From NCBI RefSeq assembly GCF_000426345.1, contig NZ_AUFE01000033.1, positions 1-64,000 on the forward strand: a stretch of DNA of 64,000 nucleotides. Reading direction: 5' to 3'. Position numbers and translations under genes: made by a program. The notes below the pieces were generated by a model. It did no database searches. It was not told the origin of the DNA and saw only the letters and a program-made list of their open reading frames with translations. Below, one piece after another: positions 43,169 to 52,379 of the stretch (its first letter is position 1; the number at the start of each line of letters is the position of its first letter). Origin of the DNA: Cupriavidus phytohabitans. GTDB taxonomy: Bacteria > Pseudomonadota > Gammaproteobacteria > Burkholderiales > Burkholderiaceae.

Positions 43169-43654
43169 TTACGAGCGCTCGTTCCAGCTGTCAGCGTGGA
43201 TGATGTTGCCGTCCTTGTACGACCAGGTGATCTTCTCGTAGCGCAGTTCGATGTCTTCGAGGTGGTTGTGCTTCTCGTAGGCCGGATTCTTGATGTCGAG
43301 CATCTTGGGCGTGACGCCAACCACCTTCACGTTTTCCAGCCTGGTGTTGAAGTACTCCTTCTCCTTGCCAGCGTCGTCGATCTTGTACCACTTGATCTCC
43401 ACCGACTTCAGGGTCTGGCCGCTGGTGACGGCCTTGTACAGGTAGGGCGTCGAGGCGTCGGTTTCCTTGGAGAACATGATCGGCTTGTGCACACGGGTAC
43501 CGGTCAGCTTGCCGGTGTTGGAGTCGGTCGGGATGTTGACGGCATGGTCGAAGGCGACGACTTCGACGCTGCCCTCGCGCCCGGAGACGGTGACTGAACC
43601 CTTGATATCGGCGCCACCATCGTCCTTGATCCACATGTATGCGGGAATTGCCAT
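43169..43654 (-). CDS. hcp: T6SS tube protein Hcp (TssD)
   Basis: Ring-forming tube protein, 161 residues, full length for Hcp. Typical segments are MWIKDDGGADIKGSVTVSG, VEVVAFDHAVNIPTDSNTGK, HKPIMFSKETDASTPYLYKA and IKWYKIDDAGKEKEYFNTRL. GAAGGAG lies before the ATG. It sits between the ompA-like gene and tssH. Hcp hexamers stack inside the TssB/C sheath and are exported. Confidence 0.96.
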   Translation of the reverse strand: MAIPAYMWIKDDGGADIKGSVTVSGREGSVEVVAFDHAVNIPTDSNTGKLTGTRVHKPIMFSKETDASTPYLYKAVTSGQTLKSVEIKWYKIDDAGKEKEYFNTRLENVKVVGVTPKMLDIKNPAYEKHNHLEDIELRYEKITWSYKDGNIIHADSWNERS

Positions 43655-43669
43655 GTCTTCTTACTCCTT

Positions 43670-45382
43670 CTACTGGAATGAACAGGCCGGGTGGCCCGGG
43701 ATTGCCTGACTGCCGCGGCGATCGTCGCGGCAGTCGGGAACAAGGGTGATTTCGACACGGCGGTTGACCGCGCGACCGGCATCCGTGTCGTTGGGCGCCT
43801 TGGGACGGGTGTCGCCATAGCCCTGGATCGCAAAATGAGTGAGCGGCAGGCCTGAGGCGTCAGCCAGCCAGTCGCGTACTGAGGCTGCACGGGACTCGGA
43901 CAGTTTGACGTTGGCTTGCGGGCTGCCAACGGTATCCGTATGTCCGGCCACCAGCACGCGCTTGTCCGGGTGGGCCTTGATCATCTCCAGCGCGTCGACC
44001 AACACACGGTTGGAGCCGGGATTGAGCACCGCGCTGCCACTCTTGAATAGCGACAGGCTGTTCAGTTCGATGGTCGACGGCGGCGGTGCCGGCGGCTGGT
44101 AGGCAGCGATCAGGGCGTTGAGGGGAGGAAGCAGACCGGCTCCCCGATAGAAGCCCAGCCCGAGCCGCGGTGGCACGCCAGCGCGCTGGTGCTGCTCGAG
44201 TTCATCCCGATCGCGCTTGAGGGCCTGCAATGCATCGACACGCGCGGCGTCATGCTCCGCGCCGATGGCGCGATAGCGGGCCATGTCGTTGATGACGCGT
44301 GCTACCAGCGCACGGTTCTGCCAGGCCGAAGCGGCTGCGGCCGCACAGAAGGCCAGAGCCAGCCAGGCAAAGGCATGCGCCAGCGCGCGCGGCAAGGCGC
44401 GCCGCACCGGCTGCCGCGCAAGGCCACGGATCAGGGGATCCGGCAAGGGGTAGGACACCCTCCTCCTCTCCTGCAAGGCTGCCGCCAATCCGGTGAGTTG
44501 CGTCACGAAACCGGCATAGAGCGAATTGGAAGCCGGGACGCCATTCACGGCCGTCACGCCGAACGCCGCCACGTGAACCGGAGGGCCGCTTCTCCCCGGG
44601 TCCAGCCCCTCCTCCCGCAATGCCGGCAGCAAGGCGCCAGACGCCCATCTGGCAAGCGCATCGAGTCGGGCGGCGCGCCGCATGCGCGCGGGGCGGTCAG
44701 CCGGCACGGCAACCCGGGGATACTGCGCGAGGCGATCGGCCAGCTGGTCGCACAGCGCTTCGCCCAGTTGCACACTTGCGCCAGAGACGCCAAACCACGG
44801 GCACTCGTCGGGCGGTCCCCCGGCTTCTTCCACGTAGACCGCAATGCAGACCGGCAGCGGATAGCCAACGGCACGGCTGGCCTCGCCGATGGCCGTGCGC
44901 CAATACCTGAGTCCGGTACTGAGCGTAGCGGAATCGCATGCCTGATCCGCGCCAACCAGGCACGCGATGGCGTCGGGCCCTTGGCCCTCGCGCCAGCGCT
45001 TGATTTCATCGGCCACGTAGGCCAGCCTGGTCGGCTCGTCTACGCGCACCCAGATCGCGCTGTCGGAGATTCGGACCAGTCGCTCGCCAAACACAAGTGC
45101 TGGTGTACCCTCGCCCACGGCGAGCACCAGCCGGGTATTGCGGCGAATATCTCCCGGCAGCGCATCCAGCGACGCGTGGATGGCCTCCAGGACGGCGCGC
45201 GAAGCCCGGCAGCGGGCATGCACACGTCGCGTCGCCACAATGCTGGCTGCAAGTGCCAGCACGATGACGATCCCTGCCAGCAGCAGGTTCCAGGCCCTCG
45301 TCCACGGAGAGCTGAGGGCCAGCCAGGCGAGCGCGAGCGCCGCGACCCAGCCGAAAAGCGTGCGATACGGATAGCCGGTCAC
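43670..45382 (-). CDS. T6SS-associated OmpA family protein with N-terminal membrane anchor
   Basis: A 570-residue protein made of two nearby membrane helices at the N-terminus (WVAALALAWLALS and LLLAGIVIVLALAASIVAT), a long periplasm- or cytoplasm-facing middle, another helix near 345 (AFAWLALAFCAAAAASAW) and a C-terminal OmpA peptidoglycan-binding domain. The OmpA domain has VLVAGHTDTVGSPQANVKLS and the Asp/Arg pair in VNRRVEITLV. It probably anchors the T6SS membrane complex to peptidoglycan, a job done by a C-terminal extension of TssL or by TagL in other systems. The start is uncertain: GTG 45382 has AAAGG upstream, while GTG 45400 overlaps the tssL end. Confidence 0.82.
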   Translation of the reverse strand: MTGYPYRTLFGWVAALALAWLALSSPWTRAWNLLLAGIVIVLALAASIVATRRVHARCRASRAVLEAIHASLDALPGDIRRNTRLVLAVGEGTPALVFGERLVRISDSAIWVRVDEPTRLAYVADEIKRWREGQGPDAIACLVGADQACDSATLSTGLRYWRTAIGEASRAVGYPLPVCIAVYVEEAGGPPDECPWFGVSGASVQLGEALCDQLADRLAQYPRVAVPADRPARMRRAARLDALARWASGALLPALREEGLDPGRSGPPVHVAAFGVTAVNGVPASNSLYAGFVTQLTGLAAALQERRRVSYPLPDPLIRGLARQPVRRALPRALAHAFAWLALAFCAAAAASAWQNRALVARVINDMARYRAIGAEHDAARVDALQALKRDRDELEQHQRAGVPPRLGLGFYRGAGLLPPLNALIAAYQPPAPPPSTIELNSLSLFKSGSAVLNPGSNRVLVDALEMIKAHPDKRVLVAGHTDTVGSPQANVKLSESRAASVRDWLADASGLPLTHFAIQGYGDTRPKAPNDTDAGRAVNRRVEITLVPDCRDDRRGSQAIPGHPACSFQ

Positions 45383-45392
45383 GAATACCCTT

Positions 45393-46040
45393 TCAGCCAC
45401 CGAGCTGGGCGATCGACGCGGCCAGCCACCGGCCCAGCGCAAAGTAGATCAGAGCCGCACCGACCAGGGTGGTGCCCACCCAGGCCAGTGGCGACAGTCC
45501 TCGCCATCCGCGTGGCTGCCCGCTGGTGACGATCACCGGCCCCGTGCTCTTGTGCACGCCGCCCCGCTCCAGGCGCTCGTCAATGGCGCGCATCAGCGCC
45601 TCGCGCGCGCCGGTGCCTTCCAGCGCGAACCTGCCTTGGAAGCCAAGCCCCAACACGGCGTAGAAGACGGCCAGCAGGGGCAACACCGGCTGGGGCTCGG
45701 CCAGACGGCGCTCGATGCGAGCAATCAGTTCCTCGCCGGCGTTATGGCTCTGGAACTCCTTGACCTGCAAGGGCTCGCGTTCCCAGGCGTCGCGATCCTC
45801 CTCCGGCAGGCAGCGCAGGGCGACCTCGTCCAGCAATGCACATTGCGCGTAGGCCGCATCCTCGACCACGGCCGGCGCATGCCCGGCCGCGCGGAACTCT
45901 TCGCGCAGGCGGTTCAAATGCTCAAGGCACTTGTCCCGGAACTTGCCAAAGGTCTCAGTCCTGGCTTCGCCAGCGAGTTCCGTGACGGTCAGAGCCGTGT
46001 CGCGCAGGGCGAGCGGCAAAATGGTAGTAAGCGTGGTCAT
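45393..46040 (-). CDS. tssL: T6SS membrane complex protein TssL (DotU family)
   Basis: Inner-membrane component that binds TssM and the baseplate. The 215-residue product is the short form: a cytoplasmic helical DotU domain (CALLDEVALRCLPEEDRDAW, FQSHNAGEELIARIERRLAE, LLAVFYAVLGLGFQGRF) and a single C-terminal membrane helix (PLAWVGTTLVGAALIYFALG). It has no peptidoglycan-binding extension; the OmpA-type gene immediately downstream may supply that function. Its ATG overlaps the tssK stop by four bases. Confidence 0.94.
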   Translation of the reverse strand: MTTLTTILPLALRDTALTVTELAGEARTETFGKFRDKCLEHLNRLREEFRAAGHAPAVVEDAAYAQCALLDEVALRCLPEEDRDAWEREPLQVKEFQSHNAGEELIARIERRLAEPQPVLPLLAVFYAVLGLGFQGRFALEGTGAREALMRAIDERLERGGVHKSTGPVIVTSGQPRGWRGLSPLAWVGTTLVGAALIYFALGRWLAASIAQLGG

Positions 46041-47383
46041 GCCGGCAATACCGCAAAGAGTTCAAGCGATACGTCCGGCACGGAGGCCGGGACGTAGAAC
46101 TGGCAAGCGCGCGCGGCCAGCATGCGCTGGAAGGCCGGATGCGCACTGTCCAGCGCAAAGTACTGGTTCTCGATCCGCACGGGAATCGCCGCGGGCAGGC
46201 GCGACATGGTGTGCAAGGGAATGCCCGGCAGCGCCGAGTTGACGATCTGTTCGACCTCGTCCGGTGCCCCTGCCTTGCACAGGCGCGGCAACTGTTCAAG
46301 CAGCGCATGGGCGGGAAGGGCCGTCTGGACGGACAGGTAGTACTCGGCGCCTTCCACCAGCCGCTCGTCGAGGATCTTGCCGACCCAGACCGTGGGCCGT
46401 ACGCGCTCCAGCGCTACAGGCACGACACGCGACGGGATCACCGTGTCGAGCAGCGTTCGGATGAGCGACTCCAGTTCCGCGAACACGGGCTCGGGCGCAC
46501 GGTGGTCGTACGGGGGAATGGCCTGAAGCGTCTCGGTGGTCGAAAAGGTCAGGAGCGCCCCAGCCAGGCGGGCGAGCACACCGTAGAGCCGTTCGGGGTG
46601 CTGCCGCGGCGCGGCGCACAGCCGCGCCAGTTCCGGCCAGCTACTGTTCACGCTGTGCAACAACCAGAAGAGCGCCACATCCGCTACGGCGAAGTCGGCG
46701 ATCTGGTCCGAACGCTCCCGTCGGCGCACGGCCAGGCTCGCGCTCTTGGCGGCAAGGATTTCCGAGAGCCGCTTCATGCGTTCGGTGAGCCGCCCGCTTG
46801 CCGACATGAACAGGCACGGCGGCACGAACACCGGGTCAAGTTCGAAGCGCCCTTGCGGCGTGCGGACCAGCCGGCCAATCGGGCAGGTCACATAGTCGCC
46901 GTGCGCTTCGAAGTCGAAAAGCAACGCCAGCGCGTGACGCTCGACGCTGATCTCTTCCCTGCCCTCGCCATGCAGGTCCGCCACGGAAAGGTATTCGCGC
47001 ACGAAGCGCCGTGGCCGGGCGGGCCGTGCGCCGTCCTCGATGCAGTTGCCGCCCTGGGCGTCCAGCAGCGGCAAGCCGATCAGCACAACTGCCGCATCCA
47101 CACCGGCTGGCACATCGGCCAGATCGCGAGCGGCCGGCGTGCGGTCCGCCGTTTCCGTGTCGATGATCGTTCCGTCGGGCAGCCGGACAGTCAAGGCGCT
47201 GACGGCCAGGCGGTGGATCGACAGCGCCTGCGGGTCGAGCGCGACACGAATAGCCCCCCATGGCTCCGGGCACGCGATGCGCGCGACCAGCTCGTCAGTA
47301 TGGCGTTCCCACAGGACTTGCTGCTGGAAGTGCTGCGGGGTCATGAAAATACCCTGTGCCCACAGCGGTCTTGTTATCTTCAT
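46037..47383 (-). CDS. tssK: T6SS baseplate protein TssK
   Basis: Trimeric connector between baseplate and membrane complex, 448 residues. The N-terminal WAQGIFMTPQHFQQQVLWERH is the family hallmark, followed by PWGAIRVALDPQALSI and the C-terminal LDSAHPAFQRMLAARACQFYVPASVPDVSLELFAVL region (cited here as the receptor-binding end). It overlaps tssL and lies about 120 bases after tssC. Confidence 0.95.
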   Translation of the reverse strand: MKITRPLWAQGIFMTPQHFQQQVLWERHTDELVARIACPEPWGAIRVALDPQALSIHRLAVSALTVRLPDGTIIDTETADRTPAARDLADVPAGVDAAVVLIGLPLLDAQGGNCIEDGARPARPRRFVREYLSVADLHGEGREEISVERHALALLFDFEAHGDYVTCPIGRLVRTPQGRFELDPVFVPPCLFMSASGRLTERMKRLSEILAAKSASLAVRRRERSDQIADFAVADVALFWLLHSVNSSWPELARLCAAPRQHPERLYGVLARLAGALLTFSTTETLQAIPPYDHRAPEPVFAELESLIRTLLDTVIPSRVVPVALERVRPTVWVGKILDERLVEGAEYYLSVQTALPAHALLEQLPRLCKAGAPDEVEQIVNSALPGIPLHTMSRLPAAIPVRIENQYFALDSAHPAFQRMLAARACQFYVPASVPDVSLELFAVLPA

Positions 47384-47503
47384 GGTGATCGAGAGCCGCG
47401 CGGTATAGGCGCGTCATCGTTGCTGAGACGAATATGCACACCGCATGGAGGTTCTCCCTCCATGCGGCAATCCAGCCGGTGCTGGCGACCTGGTTCAGTT
47501 CGC

Positions 47504-49051
47504 TCAGTTCTTTGCTTTTGGCATCTGCGACACCAGCGACAGATTGATGTCCATGCCCTCGATCTGGAAGTGCGGCACGATAAAGAGCTTGACGCGGAAA
47601 AAGCCCGGGTTGTCCTCGATATCCTCGACCGTCACCTTGGCCTCGCGCAACGGGTGGGAAGCCTGCAGCTCGTCGCCCGGATCGGTCATTTCGGTCACCA
47701 GCGTCTTGACCCAGGTGTTCAGCTCGAGCTCAAGCAGGCGCCTGTCCTTGGTAGTGCCGATGTTCTCGCGCTGGATCAGCTTCAGGTAGTGTGCAATGCG
47801 CGACAGCAGGAAGATGTACGGCAGGCGTGCATTGACGCGGCTGTTGGCTGTGGCCTCGCTGGTGTCATAGAGCGCCGGCTTCTGGGCCGAGTGAGCCGAG
47901 AAGAAGCAGGCGAAATCATGGTTCTTGTAGTACGACAGCGGGATAAAGCCCAGATTGGCGAACTCAAATTCGCGCGTTTCGGGGATCAGCACCTCGGTCG
48001 GAATCTTTGCCTGGTTGCCCGTGCCCAGGTCATAGAGGTGGATCGGCAGGTCCTCTACCAGGCCACCAGCCTGCGGCCCACGGATCTGCACGCACCAGCC
48101 GTTCTTGATAAAGCTTTGCACCATGTTCGCGGCAAAGGCGAAAGAGGCGTTGGCCCACAGATAGCGGTTGTGGTCGGGACCCTTGACGGCCTCGGTGTAA
48201 TTGAAGGCGCGGACCGGCACCGTTTCGGGCCCATAGGGCAAGCGTGCGAGGAAGCGCGGCAGCGTCAGGCCGATATAACGGGCATCGTCCGAATCGCGGA
48301 AGCTTTTCCACTTCAGATACTCGGCGCGATCGAAGTAGTTGCCAATGTCGCGGATGCTGGCGACTTCCTCCATCGAGTCCTTGCCGAAGAACTTCGGCGA
48401 CACAGAGGCGATGAACGGCATGTGGGCCGCCGCCGACACCTTCGAGATATTGCGCAGCAGGGCAATATCCTGGGCGCTGCGGTCGAAGGCGTAATTGGAG
48501 ACGATGGAACCGATCGGCTCGCCGCCTGGAGTGTCGTATTCCTGGATATAGGTATGCAGGTACAGACCGCTCTGGATCACTTCCGGCGTGTCCTCGAAAT
48601 CCTGGCGCAGCGCCTCCTTGGAGACATCCAGCACCTCGATCTTGACGTTCTTGCGGAAGTCCGTGCGGTCGACCAGGAACTTCAGCCCGCGCCAGGCCGA
48701 CTCGATCTGCTGGAACGTTTCGTGGTGCATGATCGCATCGAGCTGGCGGCTGATCTGCGCATCCAGATGGGCGATATGGAAATCCAGCAGGCTCTTGTCG
48801 AGCCGGTCCACCTGCTGCGATGAATCCTGAATCATCTTCAGAAACACATTCATCGCCTGCGCGACACGCTCATCCAGCGACGAATCGGAGAGCGCGTCGG
48901 CGCTCTGGAAAGATTCCACCGGACGTGCGTTCCTGACCGGGGTCAGGTTGATCTTCTCGCACAGGGATTCGTAGACGCTCTTGCCGGTTGCGTCCAGCAC
49001 AACGGTCTCCGCCTCACTGTGAGTGCGTGCCACGATGTCTTGCTTGGTCAT
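47504..49051 (-). CDS. tssC: T6SS sheath protein TssC (VipB)
   Basis: Large sheath subunit of about 515 residues. Conserved stretches include SAWRGLKFLVDRTDFRKNV, SNYAFDRSAQDIALLRNIS, ASVSPKFFGK, RYIGLTLPRFLARLPYG and FFRVKLFIVPHFQIEGMDI at the C-terminus. It forms heterodimers with TssB. AGAGG lies ten bases before ATG 49051; a TTG start three codons upstream (49060) is also possible. Confidence 0.96.
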   Translation of the reverse strand: MTKQDIVARTHSEAETVVLDATGKSVYESLCEKINLTPVRNARPVESFQSADALSDSSLDERVAQAMNVFLKMIQDSSQQVDRLDKSLLDFHIAHLDAQISRQLDAIMHHETFQQIESAWRGLKFLVDRTDFRKNVKIEVLDVSKEALRQDFEDTPEVIQSGLYLHTYIQEYDTPGGEPIGSIVSNYAFDRSAQDIALLRNISKVSAAAHMPFIASVSPKFFGKDSMEEVASIRDIGNYFDRAEYLKWKSFRDSDDARYIGLTLPRFLARLPYGPETVPVRAFNYTEAVKGPDHNRYLWANASFAFAANMVQSFIKNGWCVQIRGPQAGGLVEDLPIHLYDLGTGNQAKIPTEVLIPETREFEFANLGFIPLSYYKNHDFACFFSAHSAQKPALYDTSEATANSRVNARLPYIFLLSRIAHYLKLIQRENIGTTKDRRLLELELNTWVKTLVTEMTDPGDELQASHPLREAKVTVEDIEDNPGFFRVKLFIVPHFQIEGMDINLSLVSQMPKAKN

Positions 49052-49075
49052 GGGATTCAATCCTCTGGAAACTCG

Positions 49076-49582
49076 TTACTGGGCAGACGGGGTGTTTTCG
49101 CCAATCTTCTGCAGATCGGCGCGCAAGCGCTCCGAGAGCGACGGATCCCTGAGGATCTTTTCCAGTTCGCGGCGGAACATCGCGTTATCGAGCAGGTTCG
49201 ACTTGAGGTCGCGCAGCAGGTTGCGGGCGGCCATCAAGGCCCGCAACTCGGGTACGCGGCCTGCCACCACTTCCGGCTTGAAGTCGTCCATGGACTTGAA
49301 GTCCAGGTCGACCGGCAACTCCGAGCCGTCACCTGCCAAGGTGTTCTCGACGGCAATCCGGGCCTTCGGATTGAAGTCGGCAAGGACCGAGTTGAAGTTG
49401 TTCTTGCTGATCGACACCTTCTCGCGCTCGGCAAGGGCGCGCGTGTCCTGACCATTGCTGTAGTCACCCATTACCAGCAGCTTGAGCGGAAGCTCAACCT
49501 TCTTCTGCGCGCCGCCGGTATGCAGATCCAGCTTGATGTTGACCCGTGCCTTGGGCACTTCGTTCTGAAAGCTCTCAGCCAT
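49076..49582 (-). CDS. tssB: T6SS sheath protein TssB (VipA)
   Basis: Small sheath subunit, 168 residues. It starts MAESFQNEVPKARVNIKLDL and contains KKVELPLKLLVMGDYSNGQD, FNSVLADFNPKARIAVENTL, and RNLLRDLKSNLLDNAMFRRE, all typical of VipA/TssB. It is the first gene of the leftward operon, 24 bases before tssC. Confidence 0.96.
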   Translation of the reverse strand: MAESFQNEVPKARVNIKLDLHTGGAQKKVELPLKLLVMGDYSNGQDTRALAEREKVSISKNNFNSVLADFNPKARIAVENTLAGDGSELPVDLDFKSMDDFKPEVVAGRVPELRALMAARNLLRDLKSNLLDNAMFRRELEKILRDPSLSERLRADLQKIGENTPSAQ

Positions 49583-49881
49583 TGTTCAATTTCCTTTTAT
49601 ATCCGCCTTAAACAATCCTTAGGTCATGCCAACACCTGTGTTCTGCAGTTCGGTAACGGAGACCTGCCGGTATATCTATCAGCACTGCCTTGTGCGCGTC
49701 TTTAGGAGAAATCTGATTTTTATGAATTAGTTCAAATTCGTTGCAAACACGACGAATTGGGTGTTTCCGCCCTAGTTAAGACGGCGTAACGTGCGGCGCG
49801 CAGGGATGTTGGATGTGGGCCTCGCTCTTATGCCGTGGCCTATGCAGAGAGTTCGATCACGCTGAGAACGGAGCAAAGTCA
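49583..49881. other. Divergent control region of the two T6SS operons
   Basis: About 300 bases, clearly more AT-rich in the middle (49690-49770), separating the leftward tssB operon from the rightward vgrG operon. Both promoters should be here. A TTGCAA about 16-17 bases from an ATAAAA-type box on the minus strand is a possible leftward promoter. No sigma-54 site was found by eye. Confidence 0.5.
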
Positions 49882-52350
49882 ATGGCTGGTGTGGTGAATG
49901 AACTGAAGGCAATCGGTGGCGCGCTGGCCAGAAACATGGCCGGGCGGCAGTCATACTTCCTGGAAGTGCCCACCGCAGCGAGCGCTGCCGGGCTGTCGGT
50001 TGTGTCGTTCGAGGCCACGGAATGCCTGGGCGAACCCTACGTGGTGACCGTGCAGTTGACGCATCCCTTGGAACTGGATCGCGCCGACTATCTTGGGCGC
50101 GACGCGGCGTTCGTGATCGATCCCGCCGACGGCGGCGAGCCTCGCCGGTTTGCCGGCTGCATTACCCGCTTCTCCAAGACCAAACAGACCCGCGACTTCT
50201 GCGCCTATGAAATAGTCGTGGAGCCTCTTGTCGCGCGCTTGCGCCTCACCCATGCCAGCCGCGTCTACCAGCACAAGACCGCGCCGCAGATCATCGAGGC
50301 CATCCTGCGCCGGCATGACCTGAAGGGGCACCAGTTCGCCTTCAAGACGCGCCGCCAGTACCCGCAGCACAAGTTCCGCCTCCAGTACCAGATGTCCGAC
50401 TGGGACTACATCCGCCTGCTGATGGAGCAGGAAGGTTTGTACAGCTACTTCGTGCCAGGGAAGTTCGGTGAAACCTGGGTGGTGGCGGACGATATCGACC
50501 ACTACCTCTACCAGCCGGAACTTCGGCCGCCGTATCAGGAGACGGCCGGGCTGGAATCGGGGGTCGAGGCCGTCTTCGCCATCAAGACTATTGCGAAGAC
50601 GGTAGCCGGGTCCGTTCTGGCCGCGGACCGCAACCCGGCGCAGGCCTATGAGCGCTTCAAGGCAGAAGCGAACATCGCACGCAAGGACCGGACGACCTAC
50701 GGCCAGGCGTATGTCTACGGCACGCACCATCTGGACCAGGACAGCGCCAGGTGGGAGGCCCAACTACGCCATGAGGCGGCGATTGCCGGGCAAGTCGTCT
50801 ACGAAGGCGAGGGCAACGTACTGGCGCTGCGCCCGGCGCGCATCCTGCGCCTGGACCTGGCCTTGCCCGATGCGCCCAACGGCCAGGTCATCACCGAGGT
50901 CACGCACAGCGGCGCGCGCGATGCGGCCTACCGTAACGCCTACAAGGCGATCCCCTCGGATCGGCGCTTTCGCCTGCCGCTGGATGAAGAGAACTGGCCG
51001 CGCATCGCCGGCACGCTCAGTGCCCGGGTCACCTCGCCGAGCCGTTACAAGTATGCCTACCTGACGCAGGACGGGCATTACGCGGTTCGCTTCGACCTCG
51101 ACTTCGACGATTGGCCCTCCGGGGGCGAGAGCGTGCCGCTGCGCCTGGCCAAGCCGTTCGCGGGCGGCCTGCAGACCGGCTTCCACTTCCCGCTGCTCGA
51201 TGGCACCGAGGTGGCAATTGCCTTCACCGACGGCAACCCGAACAAGCCGTATATCGCGCACGCCCACCACAACAGCCAGCAAACCGACCATATCACCAGC
51301 CAGGACCGCTGGATCTCCCGCAACGTGATCCGCACGCAGGCGAACAACAAGCTGCGCATGGAGGACTGGGAGGGGCAGGAAGGTATCAAGCTGTCCACCG
51401 ACTACGGCGGCAAGACCCAGCTTAACCTGGGTTACCTCGTCGATAGCAAGAAGCAGAAGCGTGGTGAGGGGTTCGAGTTGCGGACGTCCGGCCATGGCGC
51501 GATGCGTGGCGGCAAGGGCATCCTCATTTCGGCGGATGATCAGCCGAATGCCAGCGGCCAGCAACTCGACATGCAGGCCGCGCAAAGCCTGTTGGAGCAA
51601 GCGCTCCAGCAAAGCGAATCGTTGGCTTCGGCCGCCAAGGCGGCGCAAGCGATCGCAGCGGACTACGACAGGCAGCGGACGCTGCTTAACGATACCCTGA
51701 TCGGGCTCAAGAAGGCTGGGATACTCGTCAGCGCCCCTGCCGGCATGGCACTCGCATCCGGCTCCGACCTGCAAATGAGCGCGGCTGAGAACCTGATCGC
51801 CACGTCTCATGGGCATGCCGATTTCAGCGTACTTAAACGATTCACGGTCGCGGCAGGCGATCTGGTATCCATGTTCGCCCAGAAACTCGGCATCAAGCTC
51901 TTTGCCGCAAGAGGCCCGGTCGACATTCAGGCCCAGAGCGATGAAATGCGGTTGCTGGCTGACAAGAAGATGACAATCAGCAGTGCAAACGGGCGCGTTG
52001 TCATCGAGGCCAAGGATGAGCTGCTGTTCAAGTGCGGTGGTTCATATCTTCGCATGTCGTCGACGGGTATCGAGGACGGGACCCGCGGTGATCGAACGAT
52101 CAAGTCCGCGTCATTCGCACGCCAGGGCCCAAGCTCCCTGGCACAAGAGATGAACACATGGAAGCACGCGAACTTCAATGACGCCTACGTGATACGCAAT
52201 CCTTCAACCGGAGAGCCGCTTCCCCATGCACGTGTCGAAATCCTGCGGGGAGATGGCACCCGGCTCAAGATGACTACGGATTCGGCAGGAAAGATTCCGC
52301 CGCAGAAGAGTCTGTTTGTCGAGCCCTTCACGATCAGGCTGCTGGATTAA
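49882..52350 (+). CDS. vgrG: T6SS spike protein VgrG (TssI)
   Basis: Trimeric tip protein of 822 residues. It has the gp27-like N-terminal part (residues about 25-400, including YQMSDWDYIRLLMEQEGLYS and IARKDRTTYGQAYVYGTHH), the gp5-like OB fold (ARVTSPSRYKYAYLTQDGHY) and the beta-helix with a DUF2345 region. The short C-terminal extension (PSTGEPLPHARVEILRGDG, ending FTIRLLD) looks like a transthyretin-type adaptor fold. Such tails commonly dock the effector encoded next door, here a lipase 29 bases downstream. GC content falls in the last third of the gene. The frame opens at 49813; ATG 49882 has GGAG upstream. Confidence 0.95.
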   Translation: MAGVVNELKAIGGALARNMAGRQSYFLEVPTAASAAGLSVVSFEATECLGEPYVVTVQLTHPLELDRADYLGRDAAFVIDPADGGEPRRFAGCITRFSKTKQTRDFCAYEIVVEPLVARLRLTHASRVYQHKTAPQIIEAILRRHDLKGHQFAFKTRRQYPQHKFRLQYQMSDWDYIRLLMEQEGLYSYFVPGKFGETWVVADDIDHYLYQPELRPPYQETAGLESGVEAVFAIKTIAKTVAGSVLAADRNPAQAYERFKAEANIARKDRTTYGQAYVYGTHHLDQDSARWEAQLRHEAAIAGQVVYEGEGNVLALRPARILRLDLALPDAPNGQVITEVTHSGARDAAYRNAYKAIPSDRRFRLPLDEENWPRIAGTLSARVTSPSRYKYAYLTQDGHYAVRFDLDFDDWPSGGESVPLRLAKPFAGGLQTGFHFPLLDGTEVAIAFTDGNPNKPYIAHAHHNSQQTDHITSQDRWISRNVIRTQANNKLRMEDWEGQEGIKLSTDYGGKTQLNLGYLVDSKKQKRGEGFELRTSGHGAMRGGKGILISADDQPNASGQQLDMQAAQSLLEQALQQSESLASAAKAAQAIAADYDRQRTLLNDTLIGLKKAGILVSAPAGMALASGSDLQMSAAENLIATSHGHADFSVLKRFTVAAGDLVSMFAQKLGIKLFAARGPVDIQAQSDEMRLLADKKMTISSANGRVVIEAKDELLFKCGGSYLRMSSTGIEDGTRGDRTIKSASFARQGPSSLAQEMNTWKHANFNDAYVIRNPSTGEPLPHARVEILRGDGTRLKMTTDSAGKIPPQKSLFVEPFTIRLLD

Positions 52351-52379
52351 CGCGAATCACCTCACTTCCAAACCATGCC

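Noticed and set aside
46139..48823. Very long open frames antisense to real genes (also near 2525-4651 and 14679-16643)
   Set aside because: They lie opposite firmly identified genes (tssK/tssC, the GGDEF/EAL gene, the aldonate dehydratase) and have low-complexity Arg/His/Gln-rich products, as expected for shadows in GC-rich DNA.
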